This document shows positions 30,701-39,410 of a DNA stretch of 64,000 bases, one piece after another. The translations under genes and the position numbers were made by a program. The notes under the pieces are model-generated. The model was not told the origin of the DNA. It saw only the letters and a program-made list of their open reading frames with translations, and ran no database searches. Positions within the stretch are counted from its first letter, which is position 1. Every line of letters begins with the position of its first letter. The stretch covers positions 62,001-126,000 of the forward strand of contig JANYDK010000145.1 in NCBI GenBank assembly GCA_025363655.1, written 5' to 3'. The stretch comes from Deltaproteobacteria bacterium. Its GTDB lineage: Bacteria; Myxococcota_A; Polyangia; Polyangiales; JADJMO01.

Positions 30701-31771
30701 TTGCCGCAGGCGACGGCCCCTTGGTGCGCAGCCGTCGGTGAGGTCGCGGCGGCGTGCGGCAAGCTCGGTCGACGCGAGCTGCTCCTCGACATCGCCACCG
30801 TGCTCCTCGAGCTCACCGCTGCGGGCGATCGCGATCCACGCATCATCGCCACCGCGCGGACGGCGACGCAGCTGGTCCTCACGGGTCGCAGCGACGTCGC
30901 GCTGCAGCTCCTCGCGCTCATCCAGTCGCTCTCGGCCGGCGGCGTCCACGATCACCCTGGCGTCGCCGCGTGGGTGCTCGAAGCGAAGGCGGTGAGCGCG
31001 GCCGGCGGTGAAGATCCCTCCGCGCGCTTGAAATACGCAGAAGCCGCGGCCGATTGCTTCGAGCAAGCGGGCGACATGCGCAACGCCTGCCTCCAGCGCG
31101 CCAGCGTCGGCCATGCGTACAATGAGCTCGGTGCCTATCCGCGTGCGCTCCGGGCTCTCCGCGATGCGCTCGTGATCAGCGAACGGATGGGGCTCGACAA
31201 CGTCGTCGGCATCATCCAAGCGCAGCTCGGTCGCGCCATCACCCGCACGTCGTCGCACCTCGAAGGCCGCGACATGATGTCGAAGGCCATCGCCACGCTC
31301 GCCGCGCAGAAGAACACGCGCCTCGAAGGGGTCGCGCGCTCGTGGCTCGCCAACATCGACCTCGAACGCGGCGAGCTCGAGTCGGCCGAGCGCGAGGCTT
31401 TGCTCGGTGAAGAGCTGCTCTCGAAGGCGCCGGCCCTTCGTTGCCGTGCGATCGCGTCGATTGCCGGCGTCCGCCTCGCGCAAGGTCGCATCGACGAGGC
31501 GATCGTGCTCGCGCGTGAAGGCACTGCGGTGGCCGACTCGGTCGGCAAGGCGGCCATCGGCGACACCCATCTGCGCGTCGTCCTCGCCGAAGCTCTTCAT
31601 CGCAAAGGCGATCACGACGGCGCGCGCACCAGCATCGAATCGGCGCGCGCAAGGCTCGTGCAACGCTCGGAGAAAATCGCCGACGCCGGGCTTCGTCGCA
31701 GCTTCCTCGGCCGCCCGGAGAACGCGCGGACCCTCGAGCTCGCCGACACCTGGCTCGATCCGACGGCGTGA
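27779..31771 (+). CDS. Large serine/threonine kinase-like regulator with cyclase-like, AAA ATPase and TPR regions
   Basis: About 1330 residues. Kinase domain (residues 30-295): glycine loop [13 protein letters not shown] Lys, HRD (154-156) but INPRN where family members have x-KPxN, DFGIAR and MAPEQ. Next (about 315-470) comes a degenerate class III cyclase-like domain ([11 protein letters not shown], GGxx[19 protein letters not shown]). Then an AAA ATPase (about 500-800) with Walker [20 protein letters not shown] and [15 protein letters not shown], in the MalT/STAND style. TPR-like helices fill the rest. Such PknK-like proteins integrate signals and regulate transcription or development. Starts GTG 27779 or ATG 27761 are possible. 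Confidence 0.9.
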   Translation: MSEPIVPAPKAAVQMHGAAIALAALARLQPGSVLAERFEVVALADWGGMGAVYRATDRQSGQDVALKVILEGGTDERFARESKLLAELQHPRIVRYVAHGRTESGLPYLVMEWLEGKSLRHVLGARRLGIRESVTMVRGVSEALSLAHDRGVVHRDINPRNIFLPGERVDAPKVLDFGIARPSHATWALTLPGSQLGTPGYMAPEQARGEAEIDGRVDVFALGCVLFECLAGRPAFVGDNMMALLSKVLLEEPPRLGTLRPVPPLLEDLVARMLAKHAVRRPADGAAMLIELDRVATELAGVVDDESPEPPDSAPPTSLGNLEQRLVCVVMAGPSPDRALVSEAATLASEGGPEMVTRSRLLRFGAKTEWLADGSVVATLTSDGDATDHATQAARFALALRDAVKTGPIALATGRGVVTGGTPVGEVLERAAHLLSETTAASRELQTSQDAPPIRIDHVTAGLLDLRFDVTDDPIGRELRGTRDGGDTARTVLGRSTTCVGRDRDLATLEATFSECAEESVARAVLVTGPAGMGKSRLRRELLRRLRRRGESMEVFFGRADPMSAGAPFAMIAMAVRGAAGVGEGEPLAVRRQKISVRVGRRVADADRSRVSEFLGELVGAPFPDDQSIQLQAARRDPTLRGDQMRRAWEDWIRAECQKGPVLLILEDLHWGDIPTVKVIDATLRNLHDQPLMVLALARPDVHELFPNVWQQRGVTELRLAPLTRKAGEKLVREVLGDDVAEAVIGRIVERAAGNPFCIEELIRAEADGRGDDVPATVLAIAQARLERLSQGGRRVLRAAAVFGEASWRGGLVALLGGDGSARDVDEWLRYLIDREILASRGLRKFPGEDEYAFQHPTMREAAYAMLTPDDRVLGHKLAAAWLEAAGEADALTLAQHYELGAAGDGAVRWYRRAAEQALEGGDLEAVLQRAARAIAQGARGEALGHVRLLEAEAHKWRGENERAEAAAREALALLPQATAPWCAAVGEVAAACGKLGRRELLLDIATVLLELTAAGDRDPRIIATARTATQLVLTGRSDVALQLLALIQSLSAGGVHDHPGVAAWVLEAKAVSAAGGEDPSARLKYAEAAADCFEQAGDMRNACLQRASVGHAYNELGAYPRALRALRDALVISERMGLDNVVGIIQAQLGRAITRTSSHLEGRDMMSKAIATLAAQKNTRLEGVARSWLANIDLERGELESAEREALLGEELLSKAPALRCRAIASIAGVRLAQGRIDEAIVLAREGTAVADSVGKAAIGDTHLRVVLAEALHRKGDHDGARTSIESARARLVQRSEKIADAGLRRSFLGRPENARTLELADTWLDPTA

Positions 31772-31826
31772 AAATCGAAGTTCACGGACTTGGCCCGCGG
31801 CCGCTTGCTTCGTTAGCCCCTTGGGC

Positions 31827-32384
31827 ATGAACGCTCCGCGCTCCCGGCCGCCGCTGCCCCAAAGCCGCGATCCCCAGGCGTTGCTCTGCTCACTCTCATC
31901 AAGACAGACGGAGCTCTTCGGCATCGACGTCGCCCTCCACCTCGGCGTCATTCTCCGCGCGCACGCGCTCGACGCGATCGTCGTCCTCGAGCACGACGGC
32001 GCCCTCCTCGCTGCCGCCGGCGAGAGCGCGAGCTCGCACGACCTCACGCTCTTCGCGGCCGCGATGGCCGGTGGCTCGCCGATCGGTGCCCGCCGCGACT
32101 TCGACGGAGGCCGAATCGTCGCCGAAATCATGCCGCTCGCGACCACCGGCGTCATCGTCGCCGTTCGTCGAGAAGGTACTTTGCCCGGCTTCGAGGCCAG
32201 TGCCCTCGGAGAGCTCCGCGCCTTTCTCGCCGATCTCGCCGATCTCGCCGCAGGAGGCGGCCGCGAAGCCGCGATCGACGAAACCGCGCTCGATTCCGCC
32301 GATTCTGCCGATTTCGACGACTTCGCGGGGCTCGACTTCGACCTCACCCCCGTCGGGCCGGCCGAAGCATGCATGGCGTCGTGA
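31827..32384 (+). CDS. Small acidic protein of unknown function, 185 aa
   Basis: A soluble protein that starts with a Pro/Arg-rich segment, followed by an alpha/beta core (LFGIDVALHLGVILRAHALD, AIVVLEHDGALLAAAGES, LTLFAAAMAGG, RIVAEIMPLATTGVIVAVRR) that vaguely resembles roadblock/LC7-type folds, which regulate GTPases. The C-terminal third is acidic and repetitive (LADLADLAAGG, SADSADFDDF). No catalytic motif is visible. It lies 55 bp after the large kinase and may be its accessory. The fold assignment is weak. Confidence 0.7.
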   Translation: MNAPRSRPPLPQSRDPQALLCSLSSRQTELFGIDVALHLGVILRAHALDAIVVLEHDGALLAAAGESASSHDLTLFAAAMAGGSPIGARRDFDGGRIVAEIMPLATTGVIVAVRREGTLPGFEASALGELRAFLADLADLAAGGGREAAIDETALDSADSADFDDFAGLDFDLTPVGPAEACMAS

Positions 32385-32403
32385 ACCGGGGCGGCGACTG
32401 CAG

Positions 32404-32409
32404 TAGAGT
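32404..32409 (+). promoter_or_regulatory. Putative -10 element TAGAGT, leaderless promoter
   Basis: TAGAGT, 6-nt spacer CCAGGA, ATG 32416. AGGA in the spacer is too close to the ATG to be a usual Shine-Dalgarno. Confidence 0.5.
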
Positions 32410-32415
32410 CCAGGA

Positions 32416-32964
32416 ATGGCGTCCATGAAAGGTCGGCTCACCGAGCTCCGCGCCATCGGTCGCGACGATCTCCAGCTGCTCCACGGGTGGCTGAACGATC
32501 CGGACATCATGCAGTACTGGGACGGTCGCGATCATCCGGCGACGTTCGATCGCGTCGAGGCGCGCTTCCGACGCAGCGTCGAGGGCCTCGATCGCGACGC
32601 CGTTCGTTTCATGATCGACATCCGCGATGGCGAGACGATCAAGACCATCGGCATGATCCAACACGGCCGCATCGTCCCGCGCGCGCGTCACACGCAAGTC
32701 GACTTGCTGATCGGCGATCCCGAGTATCGCGACTCCGGTTACGGCAGCGACGCGATGCACGCCTTCCTCGGCTACCTCTTCCACGATCAGAAGCTTCGTC
32801 GCGCCTGGTGCACGCTGCGGGCGCCGAACGCGCGCGCGGTTCGTGGCGTCGAGAAGTGCGGCTTCGTTCGCGAAGGTGTCCTCCGTCAACACGACTTCCT
32901 CGAAGGACAGCTGGTCGACGTCGTCGTCTACGGCATCCTCGCCTCCGAGCTCACCGTCGACTGA
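32416..32964 (+). CDS. GNAT-family N-acetyltransferase (RimJ/RimL-like)
   Basis: A 182-aa cytoplasmic protein with the GNAT layout of ribosomal-protein-type acetyltransferases: LTELRAIGRDDLQLLHGWLND at the N-terminus, IGMIQHG strand, QVDLLIGDPEYRDSGYGSDA (acetyl-CoA loop, R/Q-x-x-G-x-G/A form), and RAVRGVEKCGFVREGVLRQHDFLEG. Substrate could be a ribosomal protein, an amino group of an antibiotic, or a small molecule. It is preceded by a leaderless-type promoter and stands alone between two transcription units. Confidence 0.9.
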   Translation: MASMKGRLTELRAIGRDDLQLLHGWLNDPDIMQYWDGRDHPATFDRVEARFRRSVEGLDRDAVRFMIDIRDGETIKTIGMIQHGRIVPRARHTQVDLLIGDPEYRDSGYGSDAMHAFLGYLFHDQKLRRAWCTLRAPNARAVRGVEKCGFVREGVLRQHDFLEGQLVDVVVYGILASELTVD

Positions 32965-33041
32965 GCCAGCGCACTCTCACGGGAAATCAGCGACGGTTCG
33001 TTGTTTGCTAGGTGGGACGCCAGGCGAAAGCCGGAGGCGTC

Positions 33042-34376
33042 ATGGCGAATGCAGCAAGAGACATCACGGGGCGTGCGACCGAACAACTCGTTGGGTCCTA
33101 TCGACTCTCGCACTGCCTCGGTGAGGGGCGGGTCTGGTCGGCTCGACATGCGGAGCTCGGTCATCCGGTGGTGCTCAAGCTCCTCCCGTCGCCATCGGCG
33201 GCCCAGCGTCGTGCGCGACCTCCGGCGGCCTTCGGACTCGGAGCCGCGGCCGAGGTCGCCGCGCGCTCCGAGAATCTCTGCCGCATCCTCGATTTCGGCG
33301 AGTCCGAGCGACACGGGCAGCCCTTCGTGGTCCTCGAGGCGCTGGTGGGCGAGACCTTGCAAGAGCGACTTCGGCGCGAGCCACAGCTCCCCTTCGACGT
33401 CGCGCGCGACATCACGCTTCAGCTCGCGCGTGCGCTCGCCGTCGTCCACGCAGCCGGGATCGTCCACGGCGCGATCAAGCCGTCGAACATCTTTCTCTGC
33501 ACGGACAGCGCGGGTGCTACGGGCACGTCGGATGGCGCGGGCCCTCTGCGCGTGAAACTGCTTGGCCTCGGCCAAACGAGCCTCGAAACGAGCGAACGCG
33601 ACTCCTCGCCCGAGCACTTGGTGATCGGGAGCCCGCTCTATATGAGCCCTGAGCTCCTCCTCCATGGCAGGGCCGATGGCCAGAGCGATCTCTGGTCGCT
33701 CGCGTCCGTGTTTTACCGCATGATCGTCGGTGCGACGCCGTTCGGTACCGGTTCGCTGGTGGCCCTCTTCCGACGCATCGGCGATGGAGACATGCGCGCG
33801 CCGAGCGGCGTGCCGGGGCTCCCTGCGGGGATCGATTCCTGGATGCGGCGCGCCTTGGCGCAGGAGCCGACCGCGCGGTTCTCCTCGGCGATGGCCTTTC
33901 GCGATGCGCTCGAGCGTTTGACGCCGCGCATGCAGAGCTGCCCGACGTTGCGGGTGGCGCCGGTCGTCATGCAGGACCTCGCCGACGAAGACGAAGGCGC
34001 CGAACGCACGATCGTGCGGGCGCCGTCGCCAAATTTGCTCCAGCTCGCCGCCTTGCCGATCAGCCCCGACGGGCGGCCCTCGGCGCCTTCCTACACGCCG
34101 ATGCCAGCGACGCGGCCCGACGTGCCACAGGCGATCGTGAGCGCTCGGAAGGTGGACGCGACCACGAGAAAACCGGCACTTTCGCCCTCGTCGTCGGTGC
34201 GGTGCGAGACGGTCCTCTTGCCGCACGTCCGCGCGCGTCGTTTTCGCCGCGCTGCGTTCTTCGCCCTCGTGACGTTGATCATCGGCACGCTTGGCGGCTT
34301 CGTCATCGGCAGCTGCATGCTCCATCACGATGCAGCCCAGGCGGCCGAGCACAGCGCCGCTGGAATGCCCCGTTAA
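33042..34376 (+). CDS. Protein kinase-like pseudokinase with C-terminal membrane anchor
   Basis: A 444-aa protein with kinase fold (residues 25-300) but lost catalysis. The HRD motif is His142-Gly143-Ala144, so the catalytic Asp is Ala; the DFG motif is Leu174-Gly175-Leu176-Gly177, so the metal-binding Asp is Gly; the glycine-rich loop is shortened (LGEGRVWSARH). Other elements remain: VVLKLL, AIKPSNIFL, MSPELL, SDLWSLASVFYRM. A Pro/Ser-rich, phosphorylation-like region of about 100 residues follows, then a single membrane helix (FFALVTLIIGTLGGFVIGS) at the end. It probably scaffolds or senses rather than phosphorylates. ATG 33042 has GGAGG upstream. Confidence 0.88.
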   Translation: MANAARDITGRATEQLVGSYRLSHCLGEGRVWSARHAELGHPVVLKLLPSPSAAQRRARPPAAFGLGAAAEVAARSENLCRILDFGESERHGQPFVVLEALVGETLQERLRREPQLPFDVARDITLQLARALAVVHAAGIVHGAIKPSNIFLCTDSAGATGTSDGAGPLRVKLLGLGQTSLETSERDSSPEHLVIGSPLYMSPELLLHGRADGQSDLWSLASVFYRMIVGATPFGTGSLVALFRRIGDGDMRAPSGVPGLPAGIDSWMRRALAQEPTARFSSAMAFRDALERLTPRMQSCPTLRVAPVVMQDLADEDEGAERTIVRAPSPNLLQLAALPISPDGRPSAPSYTPMPATRPDVPQAIVSARKVDATTRKPALSPSSSVRCETVLLPHVRARRFRRAAFFALVTLIIGTLGGFVIGSCMLHHDAAQAAEHSAAGMPR

Positions 34377-34387
34377 GCGGCGTGGCG

Positions 34388-34405
34388 CCCCCCGGCGAGG
34401 GGGGG
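34388..34405. terminator. G/C-only hairpin after the pseudokinase gene
   Basis: CCCCCC, 5-nt loop GGCGA, GGGGGGG, 12 bp after the TAA. No T-run follows, so a rho-independent role is uncertain. Confidence 0.4.
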
Positions 34406-34479
34406 AAACTCGACACGCCTCGCGGGCTCGCTTGGCCCTGCGTCAAAGTTGCATCCCCATCTTCGGCAGGGAGAACGAG

Positions 34480-34485
34480 TAGAAT
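34480..34485 (+). promoter_or_regulatory. Putative -10 element TAGAAT
   Basis: TAGAAT, 11-nt spacer, ATG 34497 of the PLP-dependent enzyme; this would give a leader of about 5 nt. Confidence 0.4.
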
Positions 34486-34496
34486 GCGCCGCCGTC

Positions 34497-36251
34497 ATGA
34501 ACGACTCGCGACGCCGTCTGGTCGACACCATCCGCAGCTCGATCATCGGTGACGATCAGGTCCTCCGTGGCCCCTATGGTCCGCGGCGCGTGACCTACGC
34601 CGACTACACGGCGTCGGGTCGCTCGCTCACCTTCCTCGAGGACTTCCTCCGGCAAGAGGTGATGCCGCTCTACGCCAACACGCACACCGAGACCTCGGGT
34701 ACAGGCAGACAGACGACGCGTTTTCGCGAGGACGCGCGCGAGCTGGTCCTCGAAGCGACCGGCGGCAGCGCCGACGATTGCGTGATCTTCTGCGGCTCGG
34801 GCGCGACGGGGGCGATCAACAAGCTCATCGACGTGATGAACCTGCGCATTCCCGCCGACCTCGACGCGAGATACCACCTGAGCGCGCAAATACCCGCGGG
34901 AGAGCGCCCTGTCGTCTTCATCGGTCCCTACGAGCATCACTCGAACGAGCTGCCGTGGCGTGAGTCGATCGCCGAAGTCGTGACCATCGACGAGGACGCC
35001 GACGGGCAGATCGACCTCGCCCACCTCGAACGCGAGCTCCTCGCGCATGCGGCGCGTCCGGTGCGCATCGGCAGCTTCTCGGCCGCCTCCAACGTCACCG
35101 GCATCGTCTCCGACACACGCGCGGTCACCGAGCTGCTCCATCGTCACGGCGCGCTCTCGTTCTGGGACTACGCGGCCGCCGGGCCGTACGTGAAGATCGA
35201 GATGCGCGGCGACGATCCGAACGACACGCTCCACCAGAAGGACGCGATCTTTCTTTCGCCGCACAAGTTCATCGGTGGGCCGGGGACGCCGGGGGTGCTG
35301 GTGGCGAGGCGCGCGCTCTTCACCAATCGCGTGCCCACCGTGCCCGGCGGCGGGACCGTCGCGTACGTCAACACCAAGGAGCACCGCTACCTCGCCGATC
35401 CAGTTCACCGCGAAGAAGGCGGCACGCCGGCGATCCTCGAGTCGGTGCGCGCGGGCCTTGTTTTCCAGCTCAAAGAAGCGGTGAGCGAGCCGCTGATTCG
35501 CGAGCTCGAAGAGGATTTCATCCATCGCGCCATCGAGTCGTGGAGCGAGAACCCGAGCCTCCGCATCCTCGGAAATCGCAACGCGCGGCGGCTCTCGATC
35601 GTCAGCTTCGTCGTCCGTCATGGCGAGGGTTTTCTCCACCACAACTTCGTCGTCGCGCTCCTCAACGATCTCTTCGGCATCCAAGCGCGCGGCGGGTGTT
35701 CGTGCGCCGGTCCTTACGGACATCGACTCCTCGGCATCGATCTCACCAGCTCACGCAGCTTCGAGTGCGCCATCCTCGCCGGCACCGAGGGCGTGAAGCC
35801 GGGCTGGGTGCGGGTGAACCTCAACTACTTCGTCTCCGAGACGGTCTTCCAGTTCCTCCTCGATGCCGTGCACTTCGTCGCCACGCACGGCTACAAGCTG
35901 CTCCCGCACTATCGCTTCGATCTCGCGACCGGGAGCTGGCTGCATCGCGACGGTCACCCCGAGGCGGCGATGCGGCTGCTCGACCTCTCGTATCGCTCCG
36001 GCAAGCTCGAGTACCGCTCGCGCCATTCGACCGAGCCGGAGTGGACGCTCGCCGGGTATCTGCAGGACGCGCGACGCATCGTCGACGCCGCGGTCGAAGA
36101 CTTTCGCGCGCACCCGATCGCCGCCGATGCTGCTTTTCCTGAAGAAATCGAGCGCCTCCGCTGGTTCCCCCTGCCGGCCGAGATTCAGTGTGAGCTCCAA
36201 GGCCGGACCCCGACGACGCAGGCGGGATTCCACATCACCGCGAAGCAGTGA
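34497..36251 (+). CDS. Class V aminotransferase (cysteine desulfurase/selenocysteine lyase-like)
   Basis: A 584-aa PLP enzyme, longer than the usual 400. Residues about 30-480 form the fold: YADYTASGRSL, NTHTETSGTGRQTT (cofactor region), GSGATGAINKLID, IGPYEHHSNELPWR, DYAAAGPYVKI and the PLP lysine Lys257 in SPHKFIGGPGTPG. CSCAGPYG (Cys401, Cys403) could be the active-site loop of a desulfurase. A C-terminal extension of about 100 residues holds HYRFDLATGSWLHRDG and ends ITAKQ. The natural substrate is unknown. It may supply sulfur or act on a small molecule. No fesX partner genes are nearby. Confidence 0.85.
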   Translation: MNDSRRRLVDTIRSSIIGDDQVLRGPYGPRRVTYADYTASGRSLTFLEDFLRQEVMPLYANTHTETSGTGRQTTRFREDARELVLEATGGSADDCVIFCGSGATGAINKLIDVMNLRIPADLDARYHLSAQIPAGERPVVFIGPYEHHSNELPWRESIAEVVTIDEDADGQIDLAHLERELLAHAARPVRIGSFSAASNVTGIVSDTRAVTELLHRHGALSFWDYAAAGPYVKIEMRGDDPNDTLHQKDAIFLSPHKFIGGPGTPGVLVARRALFTNRVPTVPGGGTVAYVNTKEHRYLADPVHREEGGTPAILESVRAGLVFQLKEAVSEPLIRELEEDFIHRAIESWSENPSLRILGNRNARRLSIVSFVVRHGEGFLHHNFVVALLNDLFGIQARGGCSCAGPYGHRLLGIDLTSSRSFECAILAGTEGVKPGWVRVNLNYFVSETVFQFLLDAVHFVATHGYKLLPHYRFDLATGSWLHRDGHPEAAMRLLDLSYRSGKLEYRSRHSTEPEWTLAGYLQDARRIVDAAVEDFRAHPIAADAAFPEEIERLRWFPLPAEIQCELQGRTPTTQAGFHITAKQ

Positions 36252-36330
36252 CGCGTCTCGTCACGGCGGGACGCCTCTACCGCATGTTCATGCGATCTCG
36301 GGAGCACTTCGGCGTGCCGTACCACAAGGC

Positions 36331-37206
36331 ATGCCGAACTCCACGTCTCGCGTCTCCGTCTTCTGCGTCGCCGCCGCCGCGGCATTCGGTCTTTCTGGCT
36401 GCTTCATCGAGCTCAACGGAGGTCTGGTCTCGACCAAGTACACGGCGCCCGAGGGATCGACCGCGAACCTCGATCTGAAAGGCAGCTACGCCATCGGCGT
36501 CAGCGGCGGCGTCGCCTACGACTACGACAAGAAGGTGCGTGGCGCGCTCCTCGTCGGGGCCGACGGCGTGCTCCTCAAGAACGGTGACGCCAGCGCCTCG
36601 TCGACGGCGACGGGCTTCGGCGGACGCATCGACTACACCTTCAAGGACCTCGACGACACGACCAAGCTCCGCGCCACGCTCGGCGCGCTCTTCGGCACCA
36701 AGTCCAAACTGAGCAGCGACGGCGGCGGCGGCGCCGACTCGAGCGGCTACACCGACATCTTCGGCGGCGTCAGCATCGCGTTCTACGACGACGGCGCCGG
36801 GAGCAACTTCATGCTCACGGCTGGGCCGAAATACGTGCATTCCAAGGGCGATTGGGGCTCGCTGACCTCGGTCGGTCTCCACCTCGGCCTCACGTACACC
36901 TGGGTTCCGGGCTTCGCCGGCAGCGGCGGAGGCGGCGGCGATGTCGGCACCTACGACGGCATGTACGGCTTCGAGTCGACGATGCCTGACGACACCAACG
37001 TCATCCCCGCGCTCGTCGCCGCCGCGCAGCGCTCCGGGTGCAACGGCGCCGTCGATGGTCAGACGATGGTCGCCGACTGCCCCGGCGGACGCGTGATGGC
37101 GGGGCAAAAAGGACGCACCGTGCTCCGTCTCTGCGCCAAGGGAATGAGCAGCTCGCAGTGCAAGGCGGTGTGGAACAACGTGCTGAGCAACGTGGAAGTG
37201 AAGTAG
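36331..37206 (+). CDS. Lipoprotein with beta-barrel-like body and Cys-containing tail
   Basis: A 291-aa lipoprotein (LSGC, Cys about residue 24). Residues 40-205 alternate hydrophobic and polar in beta-strand style with many Gly and Tyr (GVSGGVAYDYDKKVRGALLVG, FGGRIDYTFKD, GLHLGLTYTWVPGF), as in small outer-membrane barrels. A Gly-rich hinge follows and a tail with four Cys (SGCNGAV, ADCPGG, RLCAKG, SQCKAVW), probably two disulfides. Function unknown. It is 79 bp after the PLP gene on the same strand. ATG 36331 is preceded by TACCAC and AAGG. Confidence 0.78.
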   Translation: MPNSTSRVSVFCVAAAAAFGLSGCFIELNGGLVSTKYTAPEGSTANLDLKGSYAIGVSGGVAYDYDKKVRGALLVGADGVLLKNGDASASSTATGFGGRIDYTFKDLDDTTKLRATLGALFGTKSKLSSDGGGGADSSGYTDIFGGVSIAFYDDGAGSNFMLTAGPKYVHSKGDWGSLTSVGLHLGLTYTWVPGFAGSGGGGGDVGTYDGMYGFESTMPDDTNVIPALVAAAQRSGCNGAVDGQTMVADCPGGRVMAGQKGRTVLRLCAKGMSSSQCKAVWNNVLSNVEVK

Positions 37207-37207
37207 C

Positions 37208-38731
37208 TCATTTGGCAGCGCATCGCGCGGTCTTCGGCGGGGCCGTCGGGTCGACGAGATATGCCGTGATGGCCTCGCGGAGACACGCGCTGCGCAGCGA
37301 CGGCGAGTGTCCCTCGCCTTCGTAGGTGACGATCGACGTCTTCGGGCCGAGGAGCGCGGCGAGCTTCTCGGCGTTCCGATAGGGCACGATGGGGTCGTTC
37401 GCGCCGGCCACGATGAGCGCCGGAGGGGCAGTTTTTCCGTCGATTGCGAGACGGGGCGTCGCGCGCGACCAGGGCCACTGCACGCACATCGCAAAGGCCT
37501 CGAGCGCGATGGGGGCGCTCCGTGGCTCGTGGGAGAGCGCGTGCGCGAAGCCTCCGAACTCGTTCATCGATTGCGCGGCCAGCGGTGCATCGAGGCAGAC
37601 GATGAGCGCGCGCGCGAAGAAGGTGCCGTCTTCGTGTCCGCTCGGATCGACGCCGAAGCCCGCATCGCTTCGAACCATGAGCGCGGTGGCGTCGCCTGCC
37701 TCGGCGGTGGCGAGGTCGGTCGCGAGCTTGGCGAAGTCCCCCGCGCGTAGCCCATCGGTGACGGCAGCGACGAGGTCGGAGGGGTAGAGCTTGCGTGGGC
37801 CGGCAGGGATGGGCGCGGCGGCGACCTTGGCGACGAGCGCGTCGTAGCGAACGCCGATCGACTCCTTGGTGACGCCGGCGCCCCCCAGCTTGCATGCCGG
37901 ATCGGCTGCGCAGGCCGCGTAGAATCGATCGAGCCCGAGAAACGCGGAGCCGGCTTTGAACGAGATCGCGGTCTCGAGCTGCTCCTCGACGTAGGTCGGC
38001 GAGTCGAAGGCGAGCGCACGCAGGTGGGCTCCGTAGGCGGTGGCGTACGTCGCGCCGAGCCATCCGCCGTACGAGAAGCCGAAGAACGAGATGCGTTCTT
38101 CGCCGAGCGCGCGCCGCACGATGTCGACATCGTGGGCGACGTCGACCGTGCTCATGTGCGGGAGGAGCTCGGCGTCGGCGCGCGCGCGACATCCCTCGAC
38201 GAGCTTCACGCGAAGGGCGTCGACGGCGCTCACCGCCGCAGGTGAGAGGACCGCCAGATCGACCGCGCGGAGAGCCTGGATTTCCGCGTCGTCGGTGCAT
38301 CGAATGGGCGTGCTCTGCCCGACGCCGCGCCAGTCGATGGCGACGACGTCGAAGCGCCGCGCGATCTCCGGGAAGGCGAGCTGCAACCCTGGATAGCGCT
38401 CGGCGAAGCGCGCGACGAAGGGGCTGCCCGGCCCCCCGGGATCGACCACCAGGACGCCGATGCGCGACGCCGGATCGAGCGCCGGAGCGCGGATCATCCG
38501 CAAAGAAAGGGTCTTCGTGCTCGTGCCGTTCATGCGAGCGGCGTGATCGATGGGGACGACGACGTCGGCGCAGTCGAAGCCGTCGTAGCAATCGGTGAAG
38601 ACCGCCTTGGGGACGACCTCGACGCTCGTCGGCTCGTCGTGCTTCTGCACGCAGCCGGCGACTCCTTCGACGCATCCGAGGCACGCGAGAAGAAAGGAGC
38701 CGCGAATCGCGCTGAAAGGAAGCCTTCGCAT
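37208..38731 (-). CDS. Secreted alpha/beta-hydrolase peptidase (tripeptidyl aminopeptidase-like), lipoprotein
   Basis: A 507-aa protein with a signal ending in VAGC (Cys about residue 27). The alpha/beta-hydrolase core shows VVDPGGPGSPF (oxyanion loop), AIDWRGVGQS, the nucleophile in GFSYGGWLG, GANDPIVPYRN (Asp) and GEGHSPSL (His). The C-terminal TAP-like region with LVDPTAPPKTARC matches the tripeptidyl aminopeptidase / SlpD-SlpE group that trims peptides outside the cell. The last residues include a Cys. It starts 6 bp after the LuxR-type regulator gene, so it may be co-transcribed with it. Confidence 0.88.
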   Translation of the reverse strand: MRRLPFSAIRGSFLLACLGCVEGVAGCVQKHDEPTSVEVVPKAVFTDCYDGFDCADVVVPIDHAARMNGTSTKTLSLRMIRAPALDPASRIGVLVVDPGGPGSPFVARFAERYPGLQLAFPEIARRFDVVAIDWRGVGQSTPIRCTDDAEIQALRAVDLAVLSPAAVSAVDALRVKLVEGCRARADAELLPHMSTVDVAHDVDIVRRALGEERISFFGFSYGGWLGATYATAYGAHLRALAFDSPTYVEEQLETAISFKAGSAFLGLDRFYAACAADPACKLGGAGVTKESIGVRYDALVAKVAAAPIPAGPRKLYPSDLVAAVTDGLRAGDFAKLATDLATAEAGDATALMVRSDAGFGVDPSGHEDGTFFARALIVCLDAPLAAQSMNEFGGFAHALSHEPRSAPIALEAFAMCVQWPWSRATPRLAIDGKTAPPALIVAGANDPIVPYRNAEKLAALLGPKTSIVTYEGEGHSPSLRSACLREAITAYLVDPTAPPKTARCAAK

Positions 38732-38737
38732 GCGCCC

Positions 38738-39388
38738 TCAGACGATGCGATAGGCCATCGTCACGGCTTCGGCCTTCGAGCAGACGTGCAGCTTGCGGTA
38801 CATCGCGCGCACGTGGTGGCGGACGGTGTTCACGCTCATCGTCAACATGTTCGCCACTTCGTCGTAGGTGGCGCCTTTGGCGAAGAGCTCGATGATTTCT
38901 CGTTCGCGGTGGGTGAGGTCGTCGAGCTCGGGCGTGCTCGCGGCGGCAGGCGCCTTCACCGGAGGCTTGTTCGGACCGCGGAAGCGATCGAGGAGTCGAC
39001 GCGCGATCGTCGGGGAAATGGGCGCCCCGCCGTCGCGGAGGGTCGTCAGGGCCTCCAGTACTTTCCCCGAGGCATCGCCCTTCAGCAGATACCCGGCGGC
39101 GCCGGCGCCGAGCGCGTCGTAGACGGTGTCGTCGTCGTCCCAGACGGTCAGCACGAGCACCGACATGCCGCGTTCGCTCGCCGTGCGGATGAGCCCCATC
39201 GAGCTTCCGTCGACGAGCTCGAGATCGAAGAGGCCTATGGTCGCGAGGCCCGACTCGACGTGCTTCTTGCCCTCGGCGACGCTGGCCGACGCGCCGATGA
39301 CGCGGAAGTCGCCGCTGGCTTCGATCTGCCGAACGACCGCACCCCGCACGAGTGCGTCGTCCTCGAGAACCAACACGCCATCATTCAC
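38738..39388 (-). CDS. LuxR-type response regulator
   Basis: A 216-aa regulator: receiver (residues 1-120) with LVLEDDALVRG, the phospho-acceptor Asp in LFDLELVDG and LLKGDA; then an Ala/Pro-rich linker; then a LuxR/NarL HTH (LTHREREIIELFAKG, VNTVRHHVRAMYRKL). It binds DNA when phosphorylated. The divergent double-transmitter kinase is the obvious partner. GTG 39388 is chosen because TACACT sits exactly 6 nt before it and the receiver begins there. The gene precedes the secreted peptidase gene by 6 bp, which may be a target. Confidence 0.9.
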   Translation of the reverse strand: MNDGVLVLEDDALVRGAVVRQIEASGDFRVIGASASVAEGKKHVESGLATIGLFDLELVDGSSMGLIRTASERGMSVLVLTVWDDDDTVYDALGAGAAGYLLKGDASGKVLEALTTLRDGGAPISPTIARRLLDRFRGPNKPPVKAPAAASTPELDDLTHREREIIELFAKGATYDEVANMLTMSVNTVRHHVRAMYRKLHVCSKAEAVTMAYRIV

Positions 39389-39394
39389 CGTCTG

Positions 39395-39404
39395 AGTGTA
39401 CTTT
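39395..39404. promoter_or_regulatory. Overlapping divergent -10 elements (TACACT minus, TACTTT plus)
   Basis: On the minus strand TACACT (39395-39400) stands 6 nt before the regulator GTG 39388. On the plus strand TACTTT (39399-39404) stands 6 nt before the kinase ATG 39411. They share two base pairs, so polymerases cannot occupy both at once. Confidence 0.55.
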
Positions 39405-39410
39405 CTGCGC

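Noticed and set aside
34388-34405. Rho-independent terminator with certainty
   Set aside because: The stem is perfect but no T-run follows, so it is reported only as a low-confidence terminator.
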